Shown here in pieces: positions 9,263 to 16,726 of a stretch of DNA of 45,578 nucleotides; the stretch's first letter is position 1, and every line of letters begins with the position of its first letter. This DNA is from Fulvivirga sp. (GTDB lineage Bacteria; Bacteroidota; Bacteroidia; Cytophagales; Cyclobacteriaceae). The notes under the pieces were generated by a model. It saw only the letters and a list, made by a program, of their open reading frames with translations, made no database searches and had not been told where the DNA came from. Both the position numbers and the translations under genes were made by a program. The stretch spans positions 1 to 45,578 of the forward strand of contig JANQLQ010000156.1 of NCBI GenBank assembly GCA_028280565.1. The letters are read 5' to 3'.

Positions 9263-10468
9263 TTAGTTTGAAAGTCTTTTTACCAGTTCCATCATGGCCC
9301 TACCGTTGTGATAAGGACATTTCCACGGCCCGGCTTTGTCTTCTGAATTCACACGATCATGTGTTTGCGTCACGCGCCAGGTCCACTCGCCATGTTTACG
9401 GTCAATCATGTGCTTCTTGATAAACTGCCAGTTCTTTTTAGCATAATGCAGGTATTTTTCATCTTTTGATACCTGCCAAGCACTGACAAAACCCACTAAG
9501 GCTTCTGCTTGCGGCCACCAATGTTTATCGGTATCCACGGTCCCATCTTTATTGTCCTTTTCATTAAAAAGGGCGCCATCTTCATCTATTCCTTGCAAGC
9601 AGGCGTCTACCATTTTTAGCGCCGCTTCCTCCACCTTATGGATCAATTCCTGGTCACCAAGGGCTAAGGCGGCTTCCACTAAAAGCCAACTCCCTTCTAT
9701 GTCATGACCGTATGAGATCGTATTTGATCTTAATTGCCATTTTTCATCGAAGAACAGGTTAAAATGATAGTCCTCGTTAATGAACTTGCCCAAGAAAAGC
9801 GTTACCAGGTTTTCGAGTTGATGTTTTAAGCCCCGATCGGGCCAAATGCTGTAAAGACGGGTATAAGCCTCCAAAACATGGAGGTGGGTATTCATAGTTT
9901 TGACCTCGTTTGCATCTTTTTCACTTAAGCGAAAGTCGGACAGGAGGCGCCACTCCCGGTCAAACGCTTCTAAATACCCGTTGTACTTTCTATCAAAACT
10001 AAATTTCTCAAGTGTATGAAAAAGACTGATCCCATGATCCAGCGCCTCTTTTTGCCCTGTGGCTCTATAGTATTCTGAGAAAGCGTAAATGGCGAACGCC
10101 TGGGCATACACCTGTTTTTTTGTGGAGATGGGACGATTCGTATAGTCCAACATCCAAAATACCCCCTCAAATGAACGATCTATGAAGTGGGCTTTGATAT
10201 AATGATACGCCCGGTCCGCTATTGCTAAGTATCGCGGGTCATCGGTGAAGAGGTAAGCCGCAGAAAAGGTCCACAGTATACGTGTATTTAAGATGACACT
10301 CTTGCCTGCTTTTTCGTGTATTTCCTCGTTCCCATCGATCCGGCCGTAAAAACCACCATTTTCGAGGTCGACCATGTGATCCATCCAGAAAGGTAAAATG
10401 TTACGGATGAGCTCGTCATGAAATTCGGCAGGTTTCAATACCTGGGGATATAAAATTTCTTGATGCAT
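9263..10468 (-). CDS. Cellobiose/mannobiose 2-epimerase (AGE family)
   Basis: This cytoplasmic enzyme inverts C2 of the reducing-end sugar of a beta-1,4-disaccharide. In mannan loci it makes 4-O-beta-mannosyl-glucose from mannobiose. The 401-residue protein has the (alpha/alpha)6-barrel signatures of the family: LWTFSAAY, MNTHLHVLEAY, YGHDIEGSWLL (H255), HWWPQAEALVG (H316) and CPYHNGRAMMEL (H387). H255 and H387 are 132 residues apart, like the two catalytic histidines of known cellobiose 2-epimerases. ATG 10468 is preferred because the family begins close to the barrel; the frame extends to 10516 but adds 16 unrelated residues. It is the first gene of a two-gene operon, with a candidate regulator site just upstream, and it supplies the substrate of the GH130 phosphorylase in the main operon. 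Confidence 0.92.
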   Translation of the reverse strand: MHQEILYPQVLKPAEFHDELIRNILPFWMDHMVDLENGGFYGRIDGNEEIHEKAGKSVILNTRILWTFSAAYLFTDDPRYLAIADRAYHYIKAHFIDRSFEGVFWMLDYTNRPISTKKQVYAQAFAIYAFSEYYRATGQKEALDHGISLFHTLEKFSFDRKYNGYLEAFDREWRLLSDFRLSEKDANEVKTMNTHLHVLEAYTRLYSIWPDRGLKHQLENLVTLFLGKFINEDYHFNLFFDEKWQLRSNTISYGHDIEGSWLLVEAALALGDQELIHKVEEAALKMVDACLQGIDEDGALFNEKDNKDGTVDTDKHWWPQAEALVGFVSAWQVSKDEKYLHYAKKNWQFIKKHMIDRKHGEWTWRVTQTHDRVNSEDKAGPWKCPYHNGRAMMELVKRLSN

Positions 10469-10501
10469 AGTCAATTTTATAATAACCCGGGAAACCTGTG
10501 A

Positions 10502-10541
10502 AGGGGTGAATGACACAAATTAAGGGGTGGAATGTAACACG
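10502..10541. promoter_or_regulatory. Candidate HTCS operator upstream of the epimerase operon
   Basis: Two direct repeats are read on the plus strand: AGGGGTGAATGACAC at 10502-10516 and AGGGGTGGAATGTAACAC at 10523-10540. They start 21 bases apart and their ATG cores are 22 bases apart, about two DNA turns. That is the usual arrangement for dimeric AraC-type DNA-binding domains. A very similar pair lies upstream of susC (27774-27813). The near edge is only about 34 bases from the start codon, which leaves little room for a promoter between them. The transcription start, or the exact operator limits, may therefore differ from this call. Confidence 0.5.
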
Positions 10542-10633
10542 ATCAAAAACCCTTGCTTGGTGCAATCGTATATCTTTATTATCTTATCTATTCTTTTGAA
10601 CAGCCCCACTGCGAAAACCCTAAAGTGAGGCAG

Positions 10634-10670
10634 CAGTGTCACTACGTGAAGTAGTGGCACTGTTTTTTTT
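10634..10670 (+). terminator. Strong intrinsic terminator, plus strand, no gene before it
   Basis: A 12-base-pair stem (10634-10645 with 10651-10662, one G-T mismatch), a 5-base loop GTGAA and then eight T residues at 10663-10670 form a textbook intrinsic terminator for plus-strand RNA. No plus-strand gene lies upstream: the neighbour on the left is the epimerase on the opposite strand. It may end a short unannotated RNA, or insulate the plus-strand cassette beginning at 10785 from antisense transcripts. Confidence 0.75.
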
Positions 10671-10784
10671 ACAAGAAACGCAGCAATCAAAAATTATAAC
10701 TCAAAACCAACTTACAACTCATGGATGGCATAGAAATTGATTCAAAGGAACTAATATGGAAAACAATTAGGTTATCTTTACAAT

Positions 10785-11036
10785 ATGAGTAGATCAAAAA
10801 AGACATATCTTTCTTACATTGAAGAAACACCAAAGCATTATTCCTTACTAAAAAAAGTCGTTGCAAAAGGTGTGCGTGAAAGTGTTGCTGCATCTAAGGA
10901 TCAAGGTTTATACATTACGTACAGGGAAGGAGACCGTATTTTGAGAGAGTATCCTGATGGAAAAAAGGAGGTAATTGGGAACCTTGAAAACGAAGACATC
11001 CGGGTAGAAGTCGGTGCGAAGCGTGCCTTATCTTAA
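10785..11036 (+). CDS. Small protein, candidate partner/antitoxin of zeta-like kinase
   Basis: This is an 83-residue, lysine-rich protein of no family that I recognise. It has a basic N-terminus (MSRSKK), a short helix-like stretch around 18-38, and a central strand-rich part with GLYITYREGDRILREYPDG, which reads like a compact beta fold. There is no signal peptide or membrane segment, so it is probably cytoplasmic. Its 3' end overlaps the start of the next gene by 23 bases, so the two are translated from one transcript. By position and size it could be the antitoxin or an accessory subunit of the following P-loop kinase; this is inference. The DNA here is visibly richer in A/T than the flanking mannan genes, which suggests acquisition by transfer. 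Confidence 0.7.
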   Translation: MSRSKKTYLSYIEETPKHYSLLKKVVAKGVRESVAASKDQGLYITYREGDRILREYPDGKKEVIGNLENEDIRVEVGAKRALS

Positions 11037-11754
11037 GAACAGGCGGCTCCGGTTAATAGGAGGGCCCAACGGATCTGGCAAAAGCACGATAACTCAAGAA
11101 CTTAGATCAAGATATGATATTGGTATCTATTTAAACCCAGATGAGATAGAACAAGAGTTAGTAGAGACAGGTAATTATGATTTACTTAAACTGGGATTGA
11201 AAGGGAATGACACTGAAAGGTTTAAGGCATTTTTGAGCGGTCATAGTCTATCCCGGAAAGCTAGAAGAAATGGATATCCTATAGAATTGGTCCTTTCAAG
11301 AGGTAGTATTACAGATTTCTCAAAAGGTCAATCTGCTTATCAGGCCGCACTTATCACCGATTATCTACGACATGAATTAATTCGAACAGGCAAAAAGTTA
11401 ACATTTGAATCAGTCATGTCCCACGAGTCCAAAGTTGACATTTTAAAAAGTGCGAGGGATCAAGGTTATAAAACTTATCTCTATTATGTATGCACAGCTT
11501 CTCCTACAATTAACATGGAGCGAGTAAACTTAAGAGTAAAAAAAGGTGGACATAACGTGCCCAAAGAAAAAATAGAAAGACGCTATTATAAAAGCTTAGC
11601 CTTACTTAAGAAAGCTGCAAAATCTACTTATAGAACGTTTGTCTGGGATAATTCAGGAACGCACCCAGAATTAGTGCTAGAGATCTTCGAAGGTAAAGAA
11701 ATAACATTTTTAACAAAGAAAATCCCGCATTGGGTGGAAAGAAATTTACTTTAA
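11014..11754 (+). CDS. Zeta-toxin-like P-loop kinase (COG4185 type)
   Basis: This 246-residue protein carries a Walker A motif at 16-25 (GGPNGSGKST), NPDEI with candidate catalytic D43, a conserved FESVMSH element, and the C-terminal signature RVKKGGHNVP...RRYYKSL...WDNSG. This combination marks the zeta-toxin / predicted-kinase family. Members related to PezT phosphorylate UDP-N-acetylglucosamine, but many chromosomal relatives are untested. About 75 residues separate NPDEI from FESVMSH, longer than in compact members. The start is a GTG at 11014; another GTG at 11023 is possible, and no ATG fits because the P-loop begins at residue 16. The gene overlaps the 83-residue upstream gene. No membrane or export signal is seen. 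A toxin-antitoxin role is plausible, but the partner is not a recognised epsilon antitoxin. Confidence 0.82.
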   Translation: MRSVPYLKNRRLRLIGGPNGSGKSTITQELRSRYDIGIYLNPDEIEQELVETGNYDLLKLGLKGNDTERFKAFLSGHSLSRKARRNGYPIELVLSRGSITDFSKGQSAYQAALITDYLRHELIRTGKKLTFESVMSHESKVDILKSARDQGYKTYLYYVCTASPTINMERVNLRVKKGGHNVPKEKIERRYYKSLALLKKAAKSTYRTFVWDNSGTHPELVLEIFEGKEITFLTKKIPHWVERNLL

Positions 11755-12644
11755 ACCAGGTTAGCTGATATAAAAACTGTGACTTTCGTTTAATAATAAA
11801 AAAGAAATGCTACCTAGCGGACAAGCCCCTTATAGGCCATTCCAAACTCCAAGACCCCATCCTACTGAACCATAGTAGAAGGGAAATAAGCACTATACCT
11901 AGCCTCGGTTACAACTGCGCAAAAAGCCTTTTTATACATTAATGTATAGCCCTATACCTTTTGTCATGCTAACTCCAAGTATTTTCGTAAAAATGGTACC
12001 ACTACCTATGACATACTTTTTCAAAGTGATGAAAATCAAAATTTTACAAAATCCATTTTTGGGTATAACAAGCTTAAAAAACTATCATTTTTCGTCATCG
12101 CGAACCCAGTGTGTTGGCTTCGGCAAGGCGTGAAGCGATCCCCCGACTATTAACGCTCCCAAGCAATGTAGCTAACTCACCTGTTGTGGGGATGGCTTCG
12201 TAGCCCCCAGCACCCTCACCGCCAGCCTATCTATGACATATTTTTGCTCTTTCGTCATCGCGAACCCAGTGTGTTGGCTTCGGCAAGGCGTGAAGCGATC
12301 CTCCACTCATGAAACGAGAACAGGGTCCATTCGATCACACACGAGAAGGGGGCAGCTTCGTAACCCACCCATAAACCACGCCAGCCTCGCTGTGACGATT
12401 ATTTTTACCGTTTTGTCATCCCAACTCTGAGCATTTTGCGAAAATGTTATCGTTCGAGTATTTTTAGAAAATGTGATAATTCGTGAGGACGGAGTATGTC
12501 GTAGGTATAACCACGATAGGGAGAGTTTTTCTTCTCGACACTGTCAGTTGGCTGGATTACAAATGCCGACATTAATGCCCTGTGGCACTCAATAAGCCTG
12601 CATTTGTACCGGATCTTTCATTTAATGCACATCTGTCAAGCCAT
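11755..12644. repeat. Gene-free region with nested REP-like repeats
   Basis: About 890 bases with no credible gene. A 51-base block is repeated exactly at 12091-12141 and 12251-12301, with a period of 160. It begins TTCGTCATCGCGAACCCAGT and ends GGCGTGAAGCGATCC. Each copy continues into a less conserved half containing GGCTTCGTA (first copy) or AGCTTCGTA (second copy), then CGCCAGCCT, and ends near TGAC(A/G). This is the layout of imperfect inverted REP-type elements. A second pair brackets them: TTTTGTCATGCTAACTCCAA onwards at 11959-11995 and TTTTGTCATCCCAACTCTGA onwards at 12411-12446. A weak inverted pair (TACAAATGC 12558-12566 / GCATTTGTA 12600-12608) lies near the right end. The small open frames at 11942, 12233 and 12582 fall within this repeated or low-information sequence and look spurious. 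Confidence 0.75.
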
Positions 12645-13757
12645 TTATCTAAAAGACTTAAGACACACCGGCGAGGGTACTTCAATTTCACTGCCCGTAA
12701 ATTCCAGGGAGCCGTCGGTCGAATTAATACGAAAGGCTACAATATTATCGCTGTCTTGATTGGCCACCAGCAGGTGTTTACCCCCCGGTAAGATGGTGAA
12801 GTTACGGGGTTTTTTACCTCGCACGGGAAAATGCCCAACGGGTTCGAGCTGCCCGGTTCCTGTGATCCTGAAGGCTGCTAAACTATCATGACCGCGGTTA
12901 GAAACATAGAGATATTTCCCGCCAGGCGTGATATGCAGGTCGGCATTGTTGTTACTGCCACGAAAACCTTCCGGCAGAGTAGAAATGTACTGAACAGCTG
13001 TCAATTCAAGGTTTTGAGGATCAAATTCCATCACCGCGACTTCGTTAGATAATTCACAGGTGGCATATACCATGTTCCTTGACGGGTGAAGTACAATATG
13101 CCTTGGGCCGCAACCCTCTTTCATTTTGACCCCCTCATTCACCTTGGTTATCTTGAGATCATCGTCAACCGTGTAAGGTATGATATAGTCAATGCCTAAA
13201 TCCACAATTAATAGCGCTTTATTTCCTACCCATTTAGCACAATGCGCATGAGGGCCTTCCTGCCGGGTGGTATCCGTACCTTTACCGGTATGCTGCCATG
13301 ATACTGGGTCACCCTGCAGGCTTCCGTCCTCCATGGATTTGATCACTGAAAAATTCCCGCTGGAATAGTTGGCAATCGCGATGAGACTCTGATCGGGATT
13401 GATGTCAATATAACATGGATGATCTCCTTTGACGGGTTTACTATCCTTTTGTACGAGCTGAGCTCCATCCCAGGTGAACGATAGGACACTTCCCTCCCAC
13501 GTTTCGCTTACGGCATAGACATGATCACCACTCCGAGTGAGGGCCAAGAAGGATGGATCCTTCGCATTTGCTGCCAGGCCATCGAGGGATAGCACCTCTT
13601 TATTTTCATCAAATGAACACAAATAGATCCCCTCACTCTCCCCAGCGGTATACGTTCCTACCAGGATCTTATGTTTTCCAGGCTGGCATGAAAGTAAAAG
13701 TAGTGTGAATACTACGCAAAAGATAACAGGAACAAAGTGGACTGGTGATTTGATCAT
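12645..13757 (-). CDS. Lactonase-fold (7-bladed beta-propeller) lipoprotein
   Basis: This 370-residue protein of the lactonase / 6-phosphogluconolactonase-like propeller family has the typical start of the first blade (ILVGTYTAGESEGIYL), an interior DPSFLALTRSGDHVYAVSE, HAHCAKW, and GCGPRHIVLHPSRNMVYA. A lipoprotein signal is clear: a hydrophobic stretch and lipobox LLSC with C24. It is therefore membrane-anchored outside the cytoplasm, unlike true cytoplasmic 6-phosphogluconolactonase. Possible roles are hydrolysis of a sugar lactone or binding of a glycan product; neither can be shown here. It is the last gene of the main mannan operon, and its ATG overlaps the stop of the metallophosphoesterase by 4 bases (ATGA), indicating coupled translation. 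No clear terminator follows. Confidence 0.85.
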   Translation of the reverse strand: MIKSPVHFVPVIFCVVFTLLLLSCQPGKHKILVGTYTAGESEGIYLCSFDENKEVLSLDGLAANAKDPSFLALTRSGDHVYAVSETWEGSVLSFTWDGAQLVQKDSKPVKGDHPCYIDINPDQSLIAIANYSSGNFSVIKSMEDGSLQGDPVSWQHTGKGTDTTRQEGPHAHCAKWVGNKALLIVDLGIDYIIPYTVDDDLKITKVNEGVKMKEGCGPRHIVLHPSRNMVYATCELSNEVAVMEFDPQNLELTAVQYISTLPEGFRGSNNNADLHITPGGKYLYVSNRGHDSLAAFRITGTGQLEPVGHFPVRGKKPRNFTILPGGKHLLVANQDSDNIVAFRINSTDGSLEFTGSEIEVPSPVCLKSFR

Positions 13758-15385
13758 TCGTCAAATCTACCCAAAATAAAAAACGAAACCTCATAGGCGT
13801 TCAACCCATATGGATCTGTTGCCTTTACTTCTACTTTGTGTGATCCCTTTTCCAAATTTCCAGGATAATATCCCAGCCATATATGCCCTGAAGGCTCTTT
13901 TTTTAATCCTGATTTGATTTGGCCGGCAGTAGGATAGATCCCTTCTTTTTCATAAAATAGGATCCTGGCAATGTACGGGTCTTGTACGGCTACCTTTTTC
14001 ATAGGCTGCCAGTCCCCGTCATCAATTCTCATGCTTACCGTTGTCTTAACGGACCCGGCAAAGACATTCGCTAAAATCTCATTTCCCTGGAAACCTGCAG
14101 GCAGTTGCATGCCCGGGTCTCCCCTGTCGGGTTGCCATGCCCAAATATTGACCTGCTTTTCCGAGGGCAGTTCCAAGGCCTTGTAGGTCATTTGATATTG
14201 ATTGCCGGTGAAAGTAAAAACATAGTAGCCTTTGGGTGCGCCTCCCCCCATAACCGCTACGGGTATTCCTTTCCAATCCCGCTCTCCATCCCACCAAAGT
14301 CCGCATACTGCTCCTGCCACTACCTCGTGTAACTCCTTATCTTTGGCATAGGGTATAAACTCCTGTTCCAGTATGTGTCTATGCCCGGATACTGCCAATA
14401 CATGATCCCGGTCCGCGATCAATTCAAGAAGAGCTTCCTTATTTTTAAGCGTGTAAAGCGGGATATGCTGGGTAAAAACGACCAGGTGATCTTTAGGCAC
14501 GTGCTTGAGATCATTTTTAATGAATGTCAACTGGTCTTGGGTGATCTCCCCGCTGTACCCGTTGGCATTGGGCAGCACATCATTCAGCATAATAAAATGC
14601 ACTTTACCGTAATTAGCAGCATAATAATCCGGGCCAAAAACACTTTTGAACGTACTTGTAAAGTTATGTTGCCAGGGTTGTTCCAAGTTCCGGTCATGAT
14701 TGCCAAATACTGGGTATGAGACCATTTTGAAATGTTTGGTGATCTGTAGAGTACCGTTAAGAATATCTAACTCATCGTCCGCAATATCTCCCAGTAAAAT
14801 TGCCATGGAAAGGTCATCTCGCACATAAAGTTCAGGGGTAAGTAAGCGATTGGTATAATTGATCTCCTCCTGTATCCGCATTTGGAGATCCCCTAGCATG
14901 GCCACTTTAAACGTGTCCGGCTCAGTGGAAGGAAGGAGCCCGAAATCTACACGGGAGGGCACATCATTTGTAGTGGATAAACCGGGGTATTGCGTGGAAA
15001 TTGTACCTCGTGGGTAATAATGAAAATAAGCTTTCGGGATGCCATATTCATCGGTTGGCAAGGCAAATCCAGCCGGTTTGATCACGAAAATAGTTTGCCC
15101 ATGGGTCGCTTTGATCTCGTAACGTCCTTTTACCCCGGAAGCGACAATATCCTTTCCATTGGATACCAATATCCCCTCCAAAGGGGTTTCGGAAGCATCG
15201 TACGATCCATTCTCGTTAACATCGGAATAAATGAACCCGGTAATTTGCGTCGACTGCCCATAGCTATAGGCAAAAGTCAACACTAAAAAAGGGATAATTA
15301 ACCCATAATAGCGGGCACAAAAGACACTAGCCTGTTTCCCGGGACCTACCCAGGTCAGCAGACACTTTTTGCATAAATTTTTCAT
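13754..15385 (-). CDS. Calcineurin-like metallophosphoesterase, exported
   Basis: A 543-residue exported phosphoesterase with the three-part layout of the MetallophosN/Metallophos/MetallophosC group: an N-terminal beta-sandwich (about 46-150, with SDVNENGSYD), a catalytic domain (about 158-345) and a C-terminal beta domain (about 375-540). Metal-binding motifs are GDLQ (165-168), LLGDIADDE (198-205), FGNHD (227-231), TQHIPL (305-310) and SGHRH (333-337). The first motif has Q where classical members have H. The signal peptide is long, with the hydrophobic core at about 28-42. ATG 15385 lies inside the end of the transporter gene (59-base overlap), and a still longer frame reaches 15412. The substrate is unknown; its place in a mannan operon suggests a phosphorylated or phosphodiester-bearing glycan, or removal of phosphate from a sugar (inference). 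Confidence 0.85.
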   Translation of the reverse strand: MKNLCKKCLLTWVGPGKQASVFCARYYGLIIPFLVLTFAYSYGQSTQITGFIYSDVNENGSYDASETPLEGILVSNGKDIVASGVKGRYEIKATHGQTIFVIKPAGFALPTDEYGIPKAYFHYYPRGTISTQYPGLSTTNDVPSRVDFGLLPSTEPDTFKVAMLGDLQMRIQEEINYTNRLLTPELYVRDDLSMAILLGDIADDELDILNGTLQITKHFKMVSYPVFGNHDRNLEQPWQHNFTSTFKSVFGPDYYAANYGKVHFIMLNDVLPNANGYSGEITQDQLTFIKNDLKHVPKDHLVVFTQHIPLYTLKNKEALLELIADRDHVLAVSGHRHILEQEFIPYAKDKELHEVVAGAVCGLWWDGERDWKGIPVAVMGGGAPKGYYVFTFTGNQYQMTYKALELPSEKQVNIWAWQPDRGDPGMQLPAGFQGNEILANVFAGSVKTTVSMRIDDGDWQPMKKVAVQDPYIARILFYEKEGIYPTAGQIKSGLKKEPSGHIWLGYYPGNLEKGSHKVEVKATDPYGLNAYEVSFFILGRFDE

Positions 15386-16721
15386 CGAGTTTATAAATGC
15401 TGATAAATCCAAATGAAAGCAACGCTCCTAAACCGGCGATCACGCTGATCATAAGCCGGATACCCATTAGGGCTTCGTCGGTCTGCGCTGCGTTAGCTTC
15501 AAATCCAAAGGCTGCTAATAGCCATCCTGTGATAGCCCCACCGAGGGTCCAGCCAAATTTTTGTGACATGGAAGAAGAGGAAAAGATCAGCCCAGTAGCC
15601 CTCCTGCCCGTTTTCCACTCGGAGTAATCGGCAATATCCGCATACATAGACCAAGCCAATGGCAGCACAATACCTGCCGAAATCCCTACCAAGATGTTGG
15701 AGAAAAATATCCAGCCGATCTGCCCCGGGTGGAAAAAGAAAAGGGTAAAACTGAACAACGCCGAAAGGATCGCTGACATAGCAAAGGTCCGTTTTTTGCC
15801 TAACCGGGAAGATATCGGCTTGGCCAATAGTACCCCGATAATGTTGGTAGCCAGCCAGGTAGACATATAGGCAGACGAAAGGACAGTGTGCGTCAATTCA
15901 TACTGCACGCCCAAAAAGGAGAAGGTTTGATCCTTTACATAATATTTGAAATAATATAAAATAGACCCATCCCGGATGGAGTTGAAGATCAAGATGGAAA
16001 TACCGGCGCCGAGCATTACAAACCAAGGTCCATTTTTCGCTATGTCGCCCAGGTCATCTCGGAGGGACGGCTTTTGCGATCGTACGGGCTTCAGCCGCTC
16101 ACGTGTACCCGCAAAGGTGAGCCAAAAAAGTATAGCTGCTACAACGGCGTAAATACCAACGGTAGCCTGGAAACCTACTGCCTGGTCTTCATCTCCAAGG
16201 TAGCCTATCAAAGAATTCGCCGTAGCGGTGACGAGCAGCCCTCCACTAAAAGCCCCAATAAACCGGAAAGAAGCTAGTGTGGTACGCTCGCCCGGATCAC
16301 TGGTCATTACCCCCATCAAAGAAGAATAGGGTACATTTATCGCCGTATATACCATCATCATGAGCGAGTAGGTAACGTAGGCATAAATAAGTTTACTCCC
16401 TTCATCCAGGTTGGGTGTGCTGAACGTGAGTACTCCCACCATGGCAAACGGCACCGCCACAAATAGCAGGTAAGGTCTGAATTTACCCCATTTCGAATGG
16501 GTCCTATCGGCTAAGATCCCCATCAGGGGGTCATTGGCGGCATCCCATACACGGGTGATCAAGAACATCGTGCCCACAGCCGCCGCGGAGATTCCGAATA
16601 CGTCCGTATAAAAGAATAATAGGAACATGGAAAAAAGCTTCCAAAACATCGACGAGGCGAAATCCCCTAATCCATACGCCGCTCTTTCTCTAAACGTTAT
16701 TTTTGATTTGCTGTCCTCCAT
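15327..16721 (-). CDS. GPH-family (MelB-like) sugar:cation symporter
   Basis: This inner-membrane transporter of about 464 residues has roughly 12 hydrophobic segments. The MelB/GPH signatures are clear near the N-terminus: ITRVWDAANDPLMG, with the cation-site aspartates, followed by the ADRTHSKWGKFRPYLL loop. It probably takes mannobiose or short manno-oligosaccharides from the periplasm into the cytoplasm, where the epimerase and GH130 phosphorylase act. Two starts are possible: ATG 16721 (5 bases after the GH130 stop), and a GTG at 16730 that overlaps that stop as GTGA. Either gives tight coupling to the phosphorylase gene. Its 3' end overlaps the metallophosphoesterase start. The family is secure; the substrate is inferred from neighbours. 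Confidence 0.9.
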   Translation of the reverse strand: MEDSKSKITFRERAAYGLGDFASSMFWKLFSMFLLFFYTDVFGISAAAVGTMFLITRVWDAANDPLMGILADRTHSKWGKFRPYLLFVAVPFAMVGVLTFSTPNLDEGSKLIYAYVTYSLMMMVYTAINVPYSSLMGVMTSDPGERTTLASFRFIGAFSGGLLVTATANSLIGYLGDEDQAVGFQATVGIYAVVAAILFWLTFAGTRERLKPVRSQKPSLRDDLGDIAKNGPWFVMLGAGISILIFNSIRDGSILYYFKYYVKDQTFSFLGVQYELTHTVLSSAYMSTWLATNIIGVLLAKPISSRLGKKRTFAMSAILSALFSFTLFFFHPGQIGWIFFSNILVGISAGIVLPLAWSMYADIADYSEWKTGRRATGLIFSSSSMSQKFGWTLGGAITGWLLAAFGFEANAAQTDEALMGIRLMISVIAGLGALLSFGFISIYKLDEKFMQKVSADLGRSRETG

Positions 16722-16726
16722 AGCCT

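Noticed and set aside
10687-10893. Minus-strand 68-codon frame overlapping the small kinase-partner gene
   Set aside because: It is antisense to the 83-residue gene, which is better supported by its 23-base overlap with the kinase; no recognisable features.
12091-12301. CRISPR array
   Set aside because: Only two 51-base repeats with a roughly 109-base non-spacer interval, no cas genes, and imperfect internal inverted structure typical of REP-like elements.
11942-12791. Short plus-strand frames as genes
   Set aside because: They fall in repeated or antisense sequence, lack ribosome-binding context and encode low-information peptides.
12645-13757. Calling this gene pgl (cytoplasmic 6-phosphogluconolactonase)
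   Set aside because: A clear lipobox places the protein outside the cytoplasm, so the pentose-phosphate role does not fit; only the fold is shared.
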